DNA of 64,000 nt. It comes from Diphasiastrum complanatum. Its lineage: Eukaryota; Streptophyta; Lycopodiopsida; Lycopodiales; Lycopodiaceae. The position numbers were made by a program, and so were the translations under genes. Positions 1-9,710 of this stretch are shown in pieces. The notes under the pieces are model-generated. The model was not told the DNA's origin. It did not search any database and worked only from the letters and a program-made list of their open reading frames with translations. Location: the NCBI GenBank assembly GCA_029204225.1, contig CM055102.1:6901775-6965774 (forward strand), given 5' to 3'. The stretch's first letter is position 1. Every line of letters starts with the position of its first letter.

Positions 1-805
1 AGAGGTGACAATGGTGGTGAGTTTATATCTAACAAATTCAAGGCCTTTTGTGATGAGCATGGGATCATGAGGGGAGTATACAACATCAAGGACCCCACAA
101 CCAAAATGGAGTGGCTGAAAGGAAGGATATGACTTTATGTAAAAGTGCTAAAGCTATGAGGTTAAGTGCTAATCTTGACAAACCATTTTGGGATCAAGCA
201 TTCTTGTGTGACCAATTTTCTTGTGCAATAGGTGGCCGAGTGCTATTTTGGATGGAAGGACACCTTTTGAGATGCTATTCAAGAGGAGGACGAGTGTCAA
301 CGTTTCTAAATACCTTTGGATGCACATGCTATGTCAACATTACTCTTGATGATAGGACCAAGGAGGATCCATCTCCAAGAAGAGGTATTTTTGTTGGATA
401 TAGTGAGGTGAGTAAAGCCTACAAGGTTTACATTCCTTCTACTAGCAAAGTGATTGTTGGTAGAGATGTCATTTTTGATGAGGGGAACATTCCAAAGGTG
501 TCTTCAAGCATGATTGATGGTAGAGTGGATGGATCTAACATTCTTGATGTTGATGAGAAGGATCCTACTTTGGATGGTGGTGATGATGGACCTTCATCAA
601 GTCAAAAGCCAAGGAGAACATCAAGAGAAAGACAAGTACCTTCAAGGCTCACATATGATCAAAAGGGTAAGCAAGTAGTTTCTGGAAATTATCTTGCTTT
701 CCTAACCTCTTTGGATGAGCCTACAAGTGTAGATCAAGTAAGGAAAGAAGAGGCGTGGATCCAAGCAATGGATCTTGAATATCGATCTCTTATGAAGAGT
801 AGAAC
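1..805 (+). pseudogene. Copia family A: integrase C-terminal half and start of reverse transcriptase (broken)
   Basis: From base 1 the frame reads RGDNGGEFISNKF, the second-aspartate region of a Ty1/Copia integrase core. A frameshift near position 110 moves the reading to QNGVAERKDMTLCKSAKAMR, the segment around the catalytic glutamate. The integrase C-terminal region follows (YVNITLDDRTKED, GIFVGYSEVSKAYKVY), then a charged linker, then EEAWIQAMDLEYRSLMK, the usual entry into the reverse transcriptase domain. Homology stops near 805, so the polymerase core is missing. The same family lies on the reverse strand at 29715-32574 and shares the phrases LDDRTKEDPS and SSMIDxxVDGSNILDVD. The element enters from outside the window. 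It is a dead fragment. Confidence 0.9.
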
Positions 806-1746
806 ATCTTTTGGAGGATTTTTTTGTGTACATGGAGCTATGCAAGTGGATGGATGTTATCTTTCTGTAAAATCAAGTATTGGATCTGGAAAACAAAGTT
901 TGTTCAATGACTTTGATGATCAAGTTGAAGATCAAGAAGTTGATCTCAAAGTGCTTCAACTAGTCAAGAGGGGAAGTTGGCAATTTGGAGCTAGTCAAGA
1001 GCATCAAAGGAGAGGTAATTGGCAAAGATGTTATGGATCTATTTCTGCAGCATATTGAAGACTCAAGTATGGTCAAAGGAACAGCAAGGAAGTGTTGTTC
1101 AAGACTACTTTACTTGTTCTATCTCATGTTTGAGCAATTTCATGTGGATGTGTGCAAATTGTCAAGATATGGTAAAACTAACTACATTGGTGAACATTGT
1201 TTTGATGTTGGATTTGTACTAGCATTCATTAGAGGAGTTCTAAATCCCAAAAAGACCCTTTGTAAAGATTTTTTTAATATTTTTTTTTCAAATTTTTCTT
1301 ACACATGGACCAATTAAAACACTCAAATTTGAAATATACATAACGTAACTTTTTGAGTCCACATTTTGATTCCATACAAAAAATGGCATAACTTTTTATT
1401 GGTAAGTCCGAATTCAGCGGAGTTTGGCGCATTAGAAAGCGCTCAACAAGGGCATTCCAATAATATGTTAGATGGCATACTTTTGAGCTACGATTAAAAA
1501 GTTATGATCACTCACATTTATTGGTTGTTTGCTGTATTTTTCTAGAGAGTTTAGAGTTGGAAGCATGGTGGAATAATTTCATTTACATTCTATTTGATTC
1601 TTCATATTCTAGTTACATCTTTATATGTAAAATTGATGTAAGAAATAGTGAAGCATCCCAAGTGGGTACTATTCTCTATATCAATTATGGTTGTTTCTAT
1701 TTTGAGCATTACATGATCATTGAAAGGAGATCTATTCTTAGGAAGA
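806..1746. other. Non-coding filler between the two halves of Copia family A
   Basis: A short Met-rich frame runs to about 1317 but shows no retroelement motif. The reverse transcriptase core expected here is absent, including its YVDD box. The sequence is AT-rich. I see no gene; this is a deletion/replacement inside the Copia element. Confidence 0.55.
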
Positions 1747-1997
1747 AGATTATTCTTATGATGGATCAAAGTTCTATTGTCAAAAACTATGCTAGGAGCA
1801 AGCATATTGAGATACAATATCATTTTGTGAGGGAGCGAGTCATTGCAAAGGAGGTGGAACTTCAACATGTTTTTTCAAGGGAATGTGTAGCTGATATCTT
1901 CACCAAAGCATTGGGAAAAGACTTGTTCATGAAGCATAGGACTTCACTTGGAGTATTATCAAAGTCTATGCTAAAACTAGTTGAAGAGGGAGTGTGA
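1747..1997 (+). pseudogene. Copia family A: RNase H C-terminal end
   Basis: The frame reads MMDQSSIVKNYARSKHIEIQ, then YHFVRERVIAKEVELQHV and ADIFTKALGKDLF, the standard C-terminal signature of Copia RNase H (ARSKHI-YHF, ADIFTK-L). It ends at a TGA that overlaps the first bases of the following LTR, the normal arrangement at the 3' end of a Copia element. The purines AGAGGGAG just before the LTR are a short polypurine tract. The upstream RNase H and reverse transcriptase are missing. Confidence 0.88.
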
Positions 1998-2642
1998 AAG
2001 ATTCAACTAGTTTTATCACATTTTGCAATATTTTCATATTTGGCGTATTGAGGCCAAAACTTGTTTTAGACTTAGAGGTTGACTTTTCAAAGTTCATTAG
2101 TCTAAATTTCATTTGAATAAACACTTTTTCAAAGTGTGGGAAAGATAGAATGAAATTATGAGTAGATTCAATTTGAATAAGTTGGGTACATTGAATCTAG
2201 ACCCAAAATTAGTGGGGTTAGCATTTTGGTGGGAAAGCCAAGTGGCCAAATAGGGTTCGGACCTGTTATAAAAGGATGTAACTTGTGGAGAGAGTGATCT
2301 TCTCTCTTCTCTATTTCATTTCATGCTTATACATGGTTCTCTTGGGTTCTACTATCCATTGGTGCACTATCTTGGTCATTGCTTGCAATTCTATGTGTAG
2401 ACTGATCTATATTTGTTATTTTTGGATCCACACGTGTGAAATACAGTAGCTTGCTGGTTTTGTACGGACATCAACAATACATATTCATTTCATTCAAGTT
2501 TGATCAAGTTATATTAGTGTTTGCATCTCAAATTGTGTGTAGATGCTGATTTTTCTACATTGGTGAGATTGGTAGTGTATTTCTCTTTCTAACCAAAGAT
2601 CATTCAAGTAGATTGGATCTTAAGGATCTGAAATCTTTCACA
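1993..2642 (+). repeat. LTR of Copia family A (650 bp), shared by two element halves
   Basis: The repeat starts TGTGAAAGATT and ends AATCTTTCACA, a perfect 11 bp terminal inverted repeat with canonical TG...CA ends. A coding end (RNase H) lies directly upstream and a primer-binding site directly downstream. It therefore acts as the 3' LTR of the upstream half and the 5' LTR of the downstream half. A TATA box (TTATAAAAGG) at 2266-2275 is followed by a TC-rich stretch, a plausible U3/R promoter. A partial second copy lies at 32575-32943. Confidence 0.9.
2266..2275 (+). promoter_or_regulatory. TATA box of the family A LTR
   Basis: TTATAAAAGG lies about 270 bp into the LTR, followed by GATGTAACTTGTGGAGAGAG and a CT-rich region as in plant LTR promoters. 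The position within the LTR supports it; activity is not shown. Confidence 0.55.
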
Positions 2643-2654
2643 TGGTATCAGAGC
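2643..2654 (+). other. Primer-binding site (initiator Met-tRNA), family A
   Basis: TGGTATCAGAGC directly abuts the CA end of the LTR. This 12-mer is the complement of the 3' end of plant initiator methionine tRNA and marks the start of minus-strand DNA synthesis. Confidence 0.92.
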
Positions 2655-3255
2655 CTGTGTTTCAGGTTATGATGGAGGAAATTAGATCTATCAATGATTT
2701 GGTGAAGATATCAAGTCTAGAGCATGCTAGAGAGGATTCTACACCAAAATCAGATTTTTTGCTTTTGTAGATTGGATCCTTTGTAGATCAAAACACTAAA
2801 TAGGTCAATATACTTGTTCAATTCCGATTTTTGAATTTACATACTGGATTTGGCCTATTTTTGGATCATTGGTTCAGCCTAAGTGGTGGCTTATAAATTG
2901 CATATCAAATTTTCAGCATTTGCATGTAGATTTGGAATAGTCAATTTTTTGTGATTTTGTCAAAATCCTAATTTTGATTGGATCTCTAGATAGTGAGGTT
3001 GCTGGACTTCATTTGAGTGTGTTTCAATCTTAGTAAGTGGCAAAAGTCATTAGATTGAGGATAGATCATAGGTTGATCAAGATTGCATGATTCTATGTGT
3101 TGATTTGCTTGGATAAGTGCTAGAAGAGAATTTGTGAGATAGTTTCAAATCTTGGTGATTTCTTTTGAAAGCATTTGTTGTTGTTCAAAGGAGTGCTTTG
3201 TGCATTGAAGCAGGTTGAAAGAGAAGATTAGGTCATTGCTACATGGCAACCTCAA
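2655..3255 (+). pseudogene. Family A 5' leader with truncated gag start
   Basis: This untranslated leader is repeated in part at 32956-33208 (forward) and 32262-32574 (reverse). It runs to ATGGCAACCTCAATT at 3243, matching the gag start ATGGCAACATCAATT of the reverse copy at 32261. The similarity stops four or five codons into gag. So this is the 5' end of a second, truncated element in tandem with the first. Confidence 0.78.
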
Positions 3256-3359
3256 TTGGAGTTTAGGGTTCTCCACCCACTTAAAACTTAGAGTTCTACA
3301 ATGAGTGAAAGTGAAAGGCAAAAACGTGTAGGTCATATAAAATTGAGCAGTTTTGCTTT

Positions 3360-3835
3360 TTACAGTATTCAAGTCCGAGCTCAGACGGAAAAGTTATGAG
3401 GATTCGAAAGTAATTAATGAAAACACAAAACTTTGATTTAAGAAAAGGGGCCTTGAAGAAAATAAAATCGAAACATAATAATTACAAGATTCCGATAACT
3501 TATCAATGTCAGACTCGTCGTTCTGATCACTTTTAGTTTCTACTTTGCTGAAATCCGAGCTCAAACAAAAAAGTTATGGAAGTTATAGAATAAAAAGCAA
3601 AATCAAATTTAACTACTTAGAATAAAGGGTTGTAAAATTTTAACAAACTGGATTATAGAAAGTTTAAAATCCATGAAATGTTTTGGTGCTCGGGAGAAAT
3701 TGTAGGAACCGTAGGAAATTAAAAAATTTACGGTAAATTTTTTTAACGGCTGTCCATTTGGTGCATTTGGGTGCTCGTGAAGTATTGTGGGCAACCTTAA
3801 TTTTTTTTTGAGAAAAACGAAATTTTTTCTCAGGC
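3360..3835 (-). repeat. Distal leader of family B LTR element
   Basis: Read on the reverse strand, 3500-3830 matches 41580-41890 read forward. Shared landmarks are a GTGCAnnnGGTGCTCGTGAA-like stretch, a T-run with GAGAAAAACG, and GACTCGTCG...GATCACTTTT followed by CAAACAAAAAAGTTATGGAAG. No coding potential is seen. The motif TCCGAGCTCAnAC-GAAAAGTTATG occurs twice (near 3375 and 3552). Confidence 0.55.
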
Positions 3836-3854
3836 AGGGAATAGGTGGAGAGAG

Positions 3855-4082
3855 AAACGAGGTAACCGAAGAGGATTAGAGAGAGAGAGAGGAGGTAACC
3901 GAAGGAGAGGGAGGATAGAGAGAGAAAGGAGGTAACCGAAGGAGAGAGAAACGAGGTAACCGAAGGAGAGAGAGAGAGAGGAGGTAACCGAAGCGTTATA
4001 GAGATCAATGTCGACCGAAGGAACGGAAGGTGAATCTTCGACTGAAGAGAGAGAGGGGGCGGTAGAGAGAGAGGAAACAAAG
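3855..4082 (+). repeat. Purine-rich array with five GAGGTAACCGAAG units
   Basis: The 13-mer GAGGTAACCGAAG recurs five times (near 3859, 3892, 3929, 3953 and 3981), spaced by GA-rich tracts of variable length. Related ACCGAAGG words appear at about 4014 and again beyond the PEPC fragment near 4815 and 4850. No gene is seen. The array forms the left part of the insertion that carries the PEPC-like fragment. Confidence 0.75.
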
Positions 4083-4800
4083 ATTTTAACTTGTCTACAT
4101 AGAATCTTCCTACTTTGCAATGATCGTGAGTATCCAAGACTCAGTTTGGCTCAAAGGGCAGATCTAGAAACTGAGATATAAGTCGAGTTAAAGATACTCT
4201 GGAGAACAGATGAAATGCGCACAAGGAGACCTACAGTTCTAGAAGAGATCCAAACTGGTTTAGATTACTTTCGATTCTCTCTTTTTGATGCAGTTTGCAC
4301 GACTTACAGATATGTTGAGAATTTTCTACATGATTATGGAAGAAGCTGGCAAATGTGATGATTGACATCAAATATAATATAGATGAGATTCCAGGGCTCG
4401 ATCCCAAAGAGGATGCATATGCGAATGAAGCAAAGTTCTTACAAGATCTCACCATCATTGATAAATCTTTAAGAGAGAGTGGTGATGTTCGACTTGCTGA
4501 TAGCAAGTTAAAGGATCTGATACGTTTGGCAAAGACATTTTGGGTTTCATATTCGTCAGGAATCAATTGTTCATACAGAGGCTACAGAGGAGTGCATGAA
4601 AATGTTAGGCCTCGTTGAAAACTACAGTGCACTATCTGAATCAGAAAAAGTGTCAGAAATTGTTGAATCACTAAGTCTTCCTCCACTAGTGGATCAAATT
4701 TAGAAGCTATCCAACAAAATGTCACAGTCAACTCCGCGAGTAGTGGATATCATCTGTGCATGCACGGATGTCAGGATACCATCAAATTCAGGAAGGAGCC
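4083..4800 (+). pseudogene. PPC: Phosphoenolpyruvate carboxylase-like fragment, broken and internally deleted
   Basis: PEPC fixes bicarbonate onto phosphoenolpyruvate to make oxaloacetate. The first block (4083-4357) reads NDREYPRLSLAQRADLETEI, a stop, then LWRTDEMRTRRPTVLEE and SLFDAVCTTYRYVENFL. This fits the PEPC stretch W-TDE-R--(R/K)P---E---G--------SL---V---R. The second block (4355-4800) reads FLQDLTIIDKSLRESGD, LADSKLKDLIRLAKTF, then after a frameshift IRQESIVHTEATEECMKMLG and ENYSALSESEKVSEIVESL. This fits the PEPC region (D)IRQES-RHTEAL---LG--DY--LSE--K. The roughly 200 residues between the blocks are missing, including the SWMGGDRDGNP active-site segment. There are no introns. The SLFD-V wording looks closer to bacterial PEPCs than to the plant-type enzymes. 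It lies antisense inside a family B retroelement leader. Confidence 0.78.
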
Positions 4801-4929
4801 GAGCCGAGTAGCCGAAGGGAAGAGATGAGAGAGAGGGATAAAGAAGAGACCGAAGGGCGTGGGCTCGCGGGCAGGGCATGGTTAGGATTAGGTTAGGGTT
4901 GTAGGTAGGTGGAGTTAGGTTTGTTTAGG

Positions 4930-5608
4930 TTTTTTTTTTTTGAATTGAACTTGGAAATGAAGAATTTGAAAAAAATTTATAATAGAAACAAAACTTCAAA
5001 GTTAAAAGTTCGAAGTGCTTCTCTCTCGCTTGGAAAAAATCCATAAATTTTTTTCAAAATTTTGGCAATTCTGACCCATCTCCACTAATTTGATCATAAC
5101 TTTCTCAATATTGAACCAAATCAAACAAACTCAGTACCTCTAAAATTTTTACAACAAGCTCTATTAGCTAGAGTATCAGATCATGATTGGAGATGATTTG
5201 GTCAGTCGAATTAATCACAGAACAGGGCTGAACACTCTGAAGAAAGAAAAACTAACAAAACTAGAACTAGGAATCAAGAATTGTCATAACTTTTTGGATA
5301 CTAATCCAAATGACCTGCCATATGGATCAGATCAAAGCTAAACAATGCTCTAAAATCCTATAGAAAGAAATTTGAAATTAAGACTCAAATCAAATCTGAA
5401 AAATTCAAATCAAGTGAAAGCAAAATACTAGTCACCTATTTTGATAGCTTTTGGGAAAAGTGCAATAAATTTTGCTTCTCTTCAAAAATTGGTCTGAGCA
5501 GACCTGAAAATTTCAAACTTAAAAATTATAAAAAAGAAAGCTACAAATGCAATAAACTTATCAAATCTAATGAAATTCACATAGAATCATCATGAATCAA
5601 GGATCTAA
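4930..5608 (-). repeat. Proximal leader of family B LTR element
   Basis: Read in reverse, 5460 down to 4930 matches 41040-41560 forward (shared TTTTCCCAAAAGCTAT, CTAGTTTTACTAGTTTTC-like and GAGAGAGAAGCACTTC stretches). 5490-5608 matches 38645-38769. It runs from the primer-binding site into the element. No coding sequence was seen. Confidence 0.72.
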
Positions 5609-5620
5609 GCTCTGATACCA
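5609..5620 (-). other. Primer-binding site, family B copy 1
   Basis: GCTCTGATACCA on the forward strand is TGGTATCAGAGC on the reverse strand, five bases from the LTR edge. It fixes the element's orientation as reverse. Confidence 0.88.
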
Positions 5621-5625
5621 AGAAA

Positions 5626-6159
5626 TGTCATATGCCAAATCTAAGCAATTAGCAATTACAATGGAAGTAAAGCTAAGAGCAAGAAAAGTACAAAGCATTC
5701 AAGATAGCATATCCATAGAAAGCTAGAAACACAAGGATCTCCATAAAATCACAATAGAAATGAAATGAAGAGTAAAAAGCAATGTAAATGAGCATGGATT
5801 CATGTGGATAGGGCACATGAGACCTAGCAATGGAAATCCCTATGGCTCACATTCACAAGGAAGCTAGAAGCTCTCACTTGCAAATGAGCCAAAAGATCCA
5901 CAAAATGATGTCTCTTGCCTAGTTAGACAGTGCTCTTACTTAACTAAACATAACTATCTTGAGGGATAGTTAGCCCTTGTTAATTATTATTCAAACTACA
6001 TTGGGCCCTTGTTGGCCTATTATCCTTATCAATTACTTTGGAGGGCCTAAAGAGGGAACCGCCTTTTTATTAAGGCTAATCGCTCCTTTTGGGCCTACAA
6101 AGCTTACAATGGATATTATATTGCTTTGAAAAGCACTAATGTACTAAAAGTACATGACA
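5626..6159 (-). repeat. Family B LTR, copy 1 (534 bp)
   Basis: Ends are TGTCAT...ATGACA, with PBS next to the lower-coordinate end. A second copy is at 38786-39343, sharing for example GGATAGTTAGCCCTTGTTAA and GGCCTACAAAGCTTACAATG. The partner LTR of this copy was not found, so it is truncated on the low-coordinate side. Confidence 0.85.
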
Positions 6160-6229
6160 AGAATAGAACTAGATTTCCGAAAGGAATTCTATAAAAAGGG
6201 TTTGTCAGTTCTAAGCAGAGCTTGTCAAA

Positions 6230-6990
6230 ATTCCGAAAAATTCCAATTTTTTTTGAAAAACTCAAAAAAATTCCTGAGACTCGAAAATTTGGAAAAGGTT
6301 GAAAAACTTGAAGAATTGGAACTGGAAAAATCTTGAAAATTTTGAATCGTAAAACTTGAAAATCGAAAAAGTCGAAAAATCGAAAAATTTGGAAATATCG
6401 AAAAATCTCAAAAACCGTTGGATGGGATCATCGGATGCAAGGTCGTCGGATGCAATCGTCAGAACAAGAATTTGTTGTTTTTTATTTTTACTAGTTGTCG
6501 GATACAATCCTCGGACAATCAATTTTTTTTTTTGAAAAACTCAAAAAATTTGGCGAGACTCGAAATTTTTTTTTCTAAAGAACTCGAAAAAAGTGGAGAG
6601 ACTCAAAAAAAATTCAAAGAGAATCGAAAAATTCAGAGAGTCTCGAAAAATTCAGAGAGACTCAAAAAATTCGAAGAGACTCGAAAAATGCAGAGAGACT
6701 CGAAAAATGTCAGAATGACTCAAAAATTTTGGAGAGACTCAAAAAATTCAAAGAGACTCGAAAAACTTCAGATGAAAAATTCGAAAAATTGAAAAATGCG
6801 AGAACTTGAAAAAGTTCAAAAATTGGTCGGATGGAAACGTCAGAGAGATTTTTCTCAAAAAAACTCGAAAAATACAAAAATCGAACAAATCGAAAAAATT
6901 CAAAAGAATTTGAAAATCGGGAAGATCAAAAAATTCAAAAAGCGGCGGGTGCAAAAATCGAAAAACTCGAAAGTTTCAAAAAAATCAGAT
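6230..6990. repeat. Degenerate TCGAAAAA / GAGACTCGAAAAATTC tandem repeat
   Basis: An irregular array of words such as AGAGACTCGAAAAATTCA, about 18-20 bp apart at 6580-6770 and looser elsewhere. A GGATGnnATCGTCGGATGCAA-like block at 6418-6510 is also locally repeated. Lys/Glu-rich translations here are by-products of the repeat. No gene. Confidence 0.7.
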
Positions 6991-6999
6991 TTTTGATTG

Positions 7000-7379
7000 G
7001 CGGTGTTCAGAAACGCGAGATAGTTGTGCAGTGATGGGTTTCTGGAATGTGTGGGGTCAATTTGCACAGATCTGATGGATCAGTAGGAGCGTTTTGCATC
7101 CGATAGAACGGGTTGCGTAGGTCAGAATCGCAGGATTGAGACAAAGGCCTGACATACATCTGATGGGATTGGTGATTGTCGGTGGTGTTGAAGTGTTTGT
7201 TTTCTGATTGAATGATAGTGAAGTGGGCTGTAATAAAGAAAGTGTCAGGATGTGATCAAATTGTGATAAGAGTAAGTAAAAAGAGTGTCACAGATGCAGA
7301 ACCAAGAATCCCAAGGAGTGTTGCGCTCATTTTGTGCAGTGTTCAGGACGTTAGACGTGCACACAGGGACTGTGTGTGC
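7000..7379. other. No recognised gene
   Basis: A mixed sequence with words like GATCTGATGGATCAG and GCATCCGATAGAAC. It probably belongs to the reverse Copia remnant that follows, but no domain could be read. Confidence 0.4.
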
Positions 7380-7925
7380 TTATTCCACATTTCTTTGGTG
7401 TGACTCAGGCATAGATATGGATTCCACTAAGCCGTTTGTATTGAGCCATAACAAACCAATGCCGTTCACTTGACGTCTTGATCCGTCTTCAGGAATTATG
7501 TATCTGGATAGATCTGTACTTCGGAAGTGAGACATAATTCCTCTCGATGTAACGAAGTGAGAGGTTGCTCCTGAATCAAGAATCACCTCTTGTGTGTTAG
7601 ATGTCAAGGCTACACACACGTCTGTACACAGATAGGTTGTCGAATATACATTGTTCGACCTTTCTTCGCCCATCTTCGAGCTTTTTGGCTCTTCGATGTA
7701 GAACTATTGTTGTTCTCCCGTTTGCCTTGTGGCTGCTTGTTCCTCGGATTCTGGTAGCAGTCCATGGCTACATGACCTTTCTTGTGGCAATGAATGCATT
7801 TGATCTTTGGGTTCATCCAACATGAATCGACTGTATATCCTTCGCGTCTGCATCTCACGCATGTCTTCTTTTCGTTGTGTTGTTGTCTCAGCTTTTATTT
7901 GTTCTTCCGTTTGCCTTTGCTGGCT
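7380..7925 (-). pseudogene. Copia family E: two zinc knuckles and aspartic protease (frameshifted)
   Basis: On the reverse strand the frame reads CVRCRREGYTVDSCW then KCIHCHKKGHVAMDC, two retroviral-type zinc knuckles. The second is a full CX2CX4HX4C; the first has Tyr in place of His. A frameshift near 7665 leads into TSNTQEVILDSGATSHFVTS, the Copia protease active site DSGA. Integrase and polymerase are absent downstream. The gag N-terminus of probably the same element is at 8618-8836, separated by a CT microsatellite and other insertions. No longer functional. Confidence 0.85.
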
Positions 7926-8133
7926 CTAACTTGCAACCCTAGCCTCTTTCCTAGAGTCATGTCAAGTAGGTGGCTAGTTGGTCAATTTTCACCTTAAATC
8001 TAGGATTTAGTTCCTATAAACTAGGAGTCACTACCAAATTGCCTCACACGTGTGGGACCCACTTATGTACATTTTACACGATTTTACATGGTTTTTTATC
8101 AAGTTAGATTTGCCAATTTTTGGCAATTCTTCA

Positions 8134-8233
<100 letters not shown>

Positions 8234-8617
8234 TCCTTCCTTTTTCCTTGATTATTGATGGCTATGGCCGCTTTCTTAAACCTTATCTAGCTCGTAGGTC
8301 CACACGCGGCAGCCCACGGTTCGCTGCTGACCACCGCGCCCTGCCATTGTGCCCAACTTTGGCCTTTTAAAGCCTCAAAAACTCTTTATGTGGTGAGAGA
8401 CTGGCAATTTTTCTACTTTGAAACCCCAAATCAGAATACTAAAACCTATTCTGAGCAAACACTTGGTTCTCACAGTGTTTTGTATGTCAAATCTCCTTGC
8501 TATGAGGTCGCTCTTCCACAAGCGAGGTGCTCTTTCTAGTTGCTTATGTGCACACCGATCACAAACACCCTCAAGAGAAATTTTACCATGGAAAAAACAG
8601 GTTTCTATTTTGTTGAA

Positions 8618-8836
8618 AATCTGGGCAATGACATAATCCTTCATAGCCAAATTGATTAATGATAAGGCCTTTTGAGCCCTCTTGTCAAATGAGCATATAT
8701 CGACTGGAGTTGTGTTTGGGTGTTGTTCCACCCTAGTGATTATATCACACAGATCCTTGTCCATTAGAATGCTATGATTGGACACCCCGTCCAATTTGAT
8801 GGCTTCTGCAAGTATAGATTTTTCCAGTCCTGCCAT
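8618..8836 (-). pseudogene. Copia family E: gag N-terminus
   Basis: The reverse frame begins MAGLEKSILAEAIKLDGVSN and continues QHPNTTPVDICSFDKRAQKA and LSLINLAMKDYVIAQ. It is closely similar to the gag N-terminus at 51240 down to 50900 (KLDGASNY, PNTTPGDMRAFDKKEQRA, LSLINLSVKDHVI). About eight residues around the WKSKM region are deleted. After YVIAQI the similarity ends although the frame stays open to 8375. A fragment of the UBN2/gag family, with its PBS side toward higher coordinates. Confidence 0.82.
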
Positions 8837-9260
8837 TTTGTCCCAAACTGCTCAAAATTGTCTAAAATCATTTCTTTAGGCTAAAAACGCCTCTTTTATT
8901 ATGATGGCAATGTCCAAACTTCATAATTATGACCTTTCAAATTTCCTTACCATACCCCCTTGACGCTTATTGGCAAATCCATAGCCAAGACGTCTTTAGA
9001 ACAAGAAATGCCTTTTGTCACACATTGCTAACTTCATCTTTAGAACAGAAAATGCCTTTTGTCACCCATTGCTAACTTTGTCCTCCCTAAAAGGGACAAA
9101 TCACTTTTGACATCCACTAAGCATAGGTCCCTTCACATGAAGTGCAAACAATTTTCCATAAAATCTATTAATTACTTGCGATCCAACGACTTACAATCCT
9201 TAGATCACCGCCGTTCATCTAGAGGAAAGTCCATCATGTGGCCACATTAATGGACTTCAC
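8837..9260 (-). other. Leader-like sequence of Copia family E with a 42 bp tandem duplication
   Basis: No ORF of interest. At 8993-9034 and 9037-9079 a segment beginning TCTTTAGAACA and ending CATTGCTAACTT is repeated in tandem with a few changes. The position upstream of the gag start suggests a retroelement leader. Confidence 0.5.
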
Positions 9261-9369
9261 ACGTTGACCAACATAGACACCTTGGAACGCTATTGTTGCG
9301 CAGGCATCCCAAAGGGACCACGACTTAGTTTCCCAGCCTTCAACTCTTGCCGTCCAAACCCACTTGACA

Positions 9370-9710
9370 TACAAGTAGCCAACTCGCCAACAACGATCAG
9401 ACTTAACCAACTTGAAGTTCGAAAACCGACATTGAGGTCCAACCTGGCGCCATGCCAGATCGGGCGTCCCGATGTGGGTGACTTCCCTCCAAGCAAGCCG
9501 CCCGACATACATCAAACTTAACTAACTCGAAGCTTCATTACAAACAAGTAACATCCATTCCGAGAAGTCGTCTGACTTACATCAGACTTAACCAACTCAA
9601 AGCTTCACCACGAGTGCTGGAAGCCAACCTGGCGCCACGCCAGACTGGACAACCATAAACATGTAACTTCCACCCAAGCAAGCCATCCAACGCAGCCGAC
9701 AGGTTAGAGC
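9370..9710. repeat. Degenerate tandem repeat (CAGACTTAACCAACT / CCAACCTGGCGCCA)
   Basis: ATCAGACTTAACCAACT-like words occur near 9396, 9510 and 9572. CCAACCTGGCGCCA recurs near 9438 and 9627, and CCAAGCAAGCC near 9487 and 9674. This suggests old tandem copies of a unit of roughly 115-190 bp. More GC-rich than its surroundings. No gene. Confidence 0.55.

Noticed and set aside
6154-7034. Lys/Glu-rich open frames
   Set aside because: They follow the TCGAAAAA repeat in all frames and show no domain.
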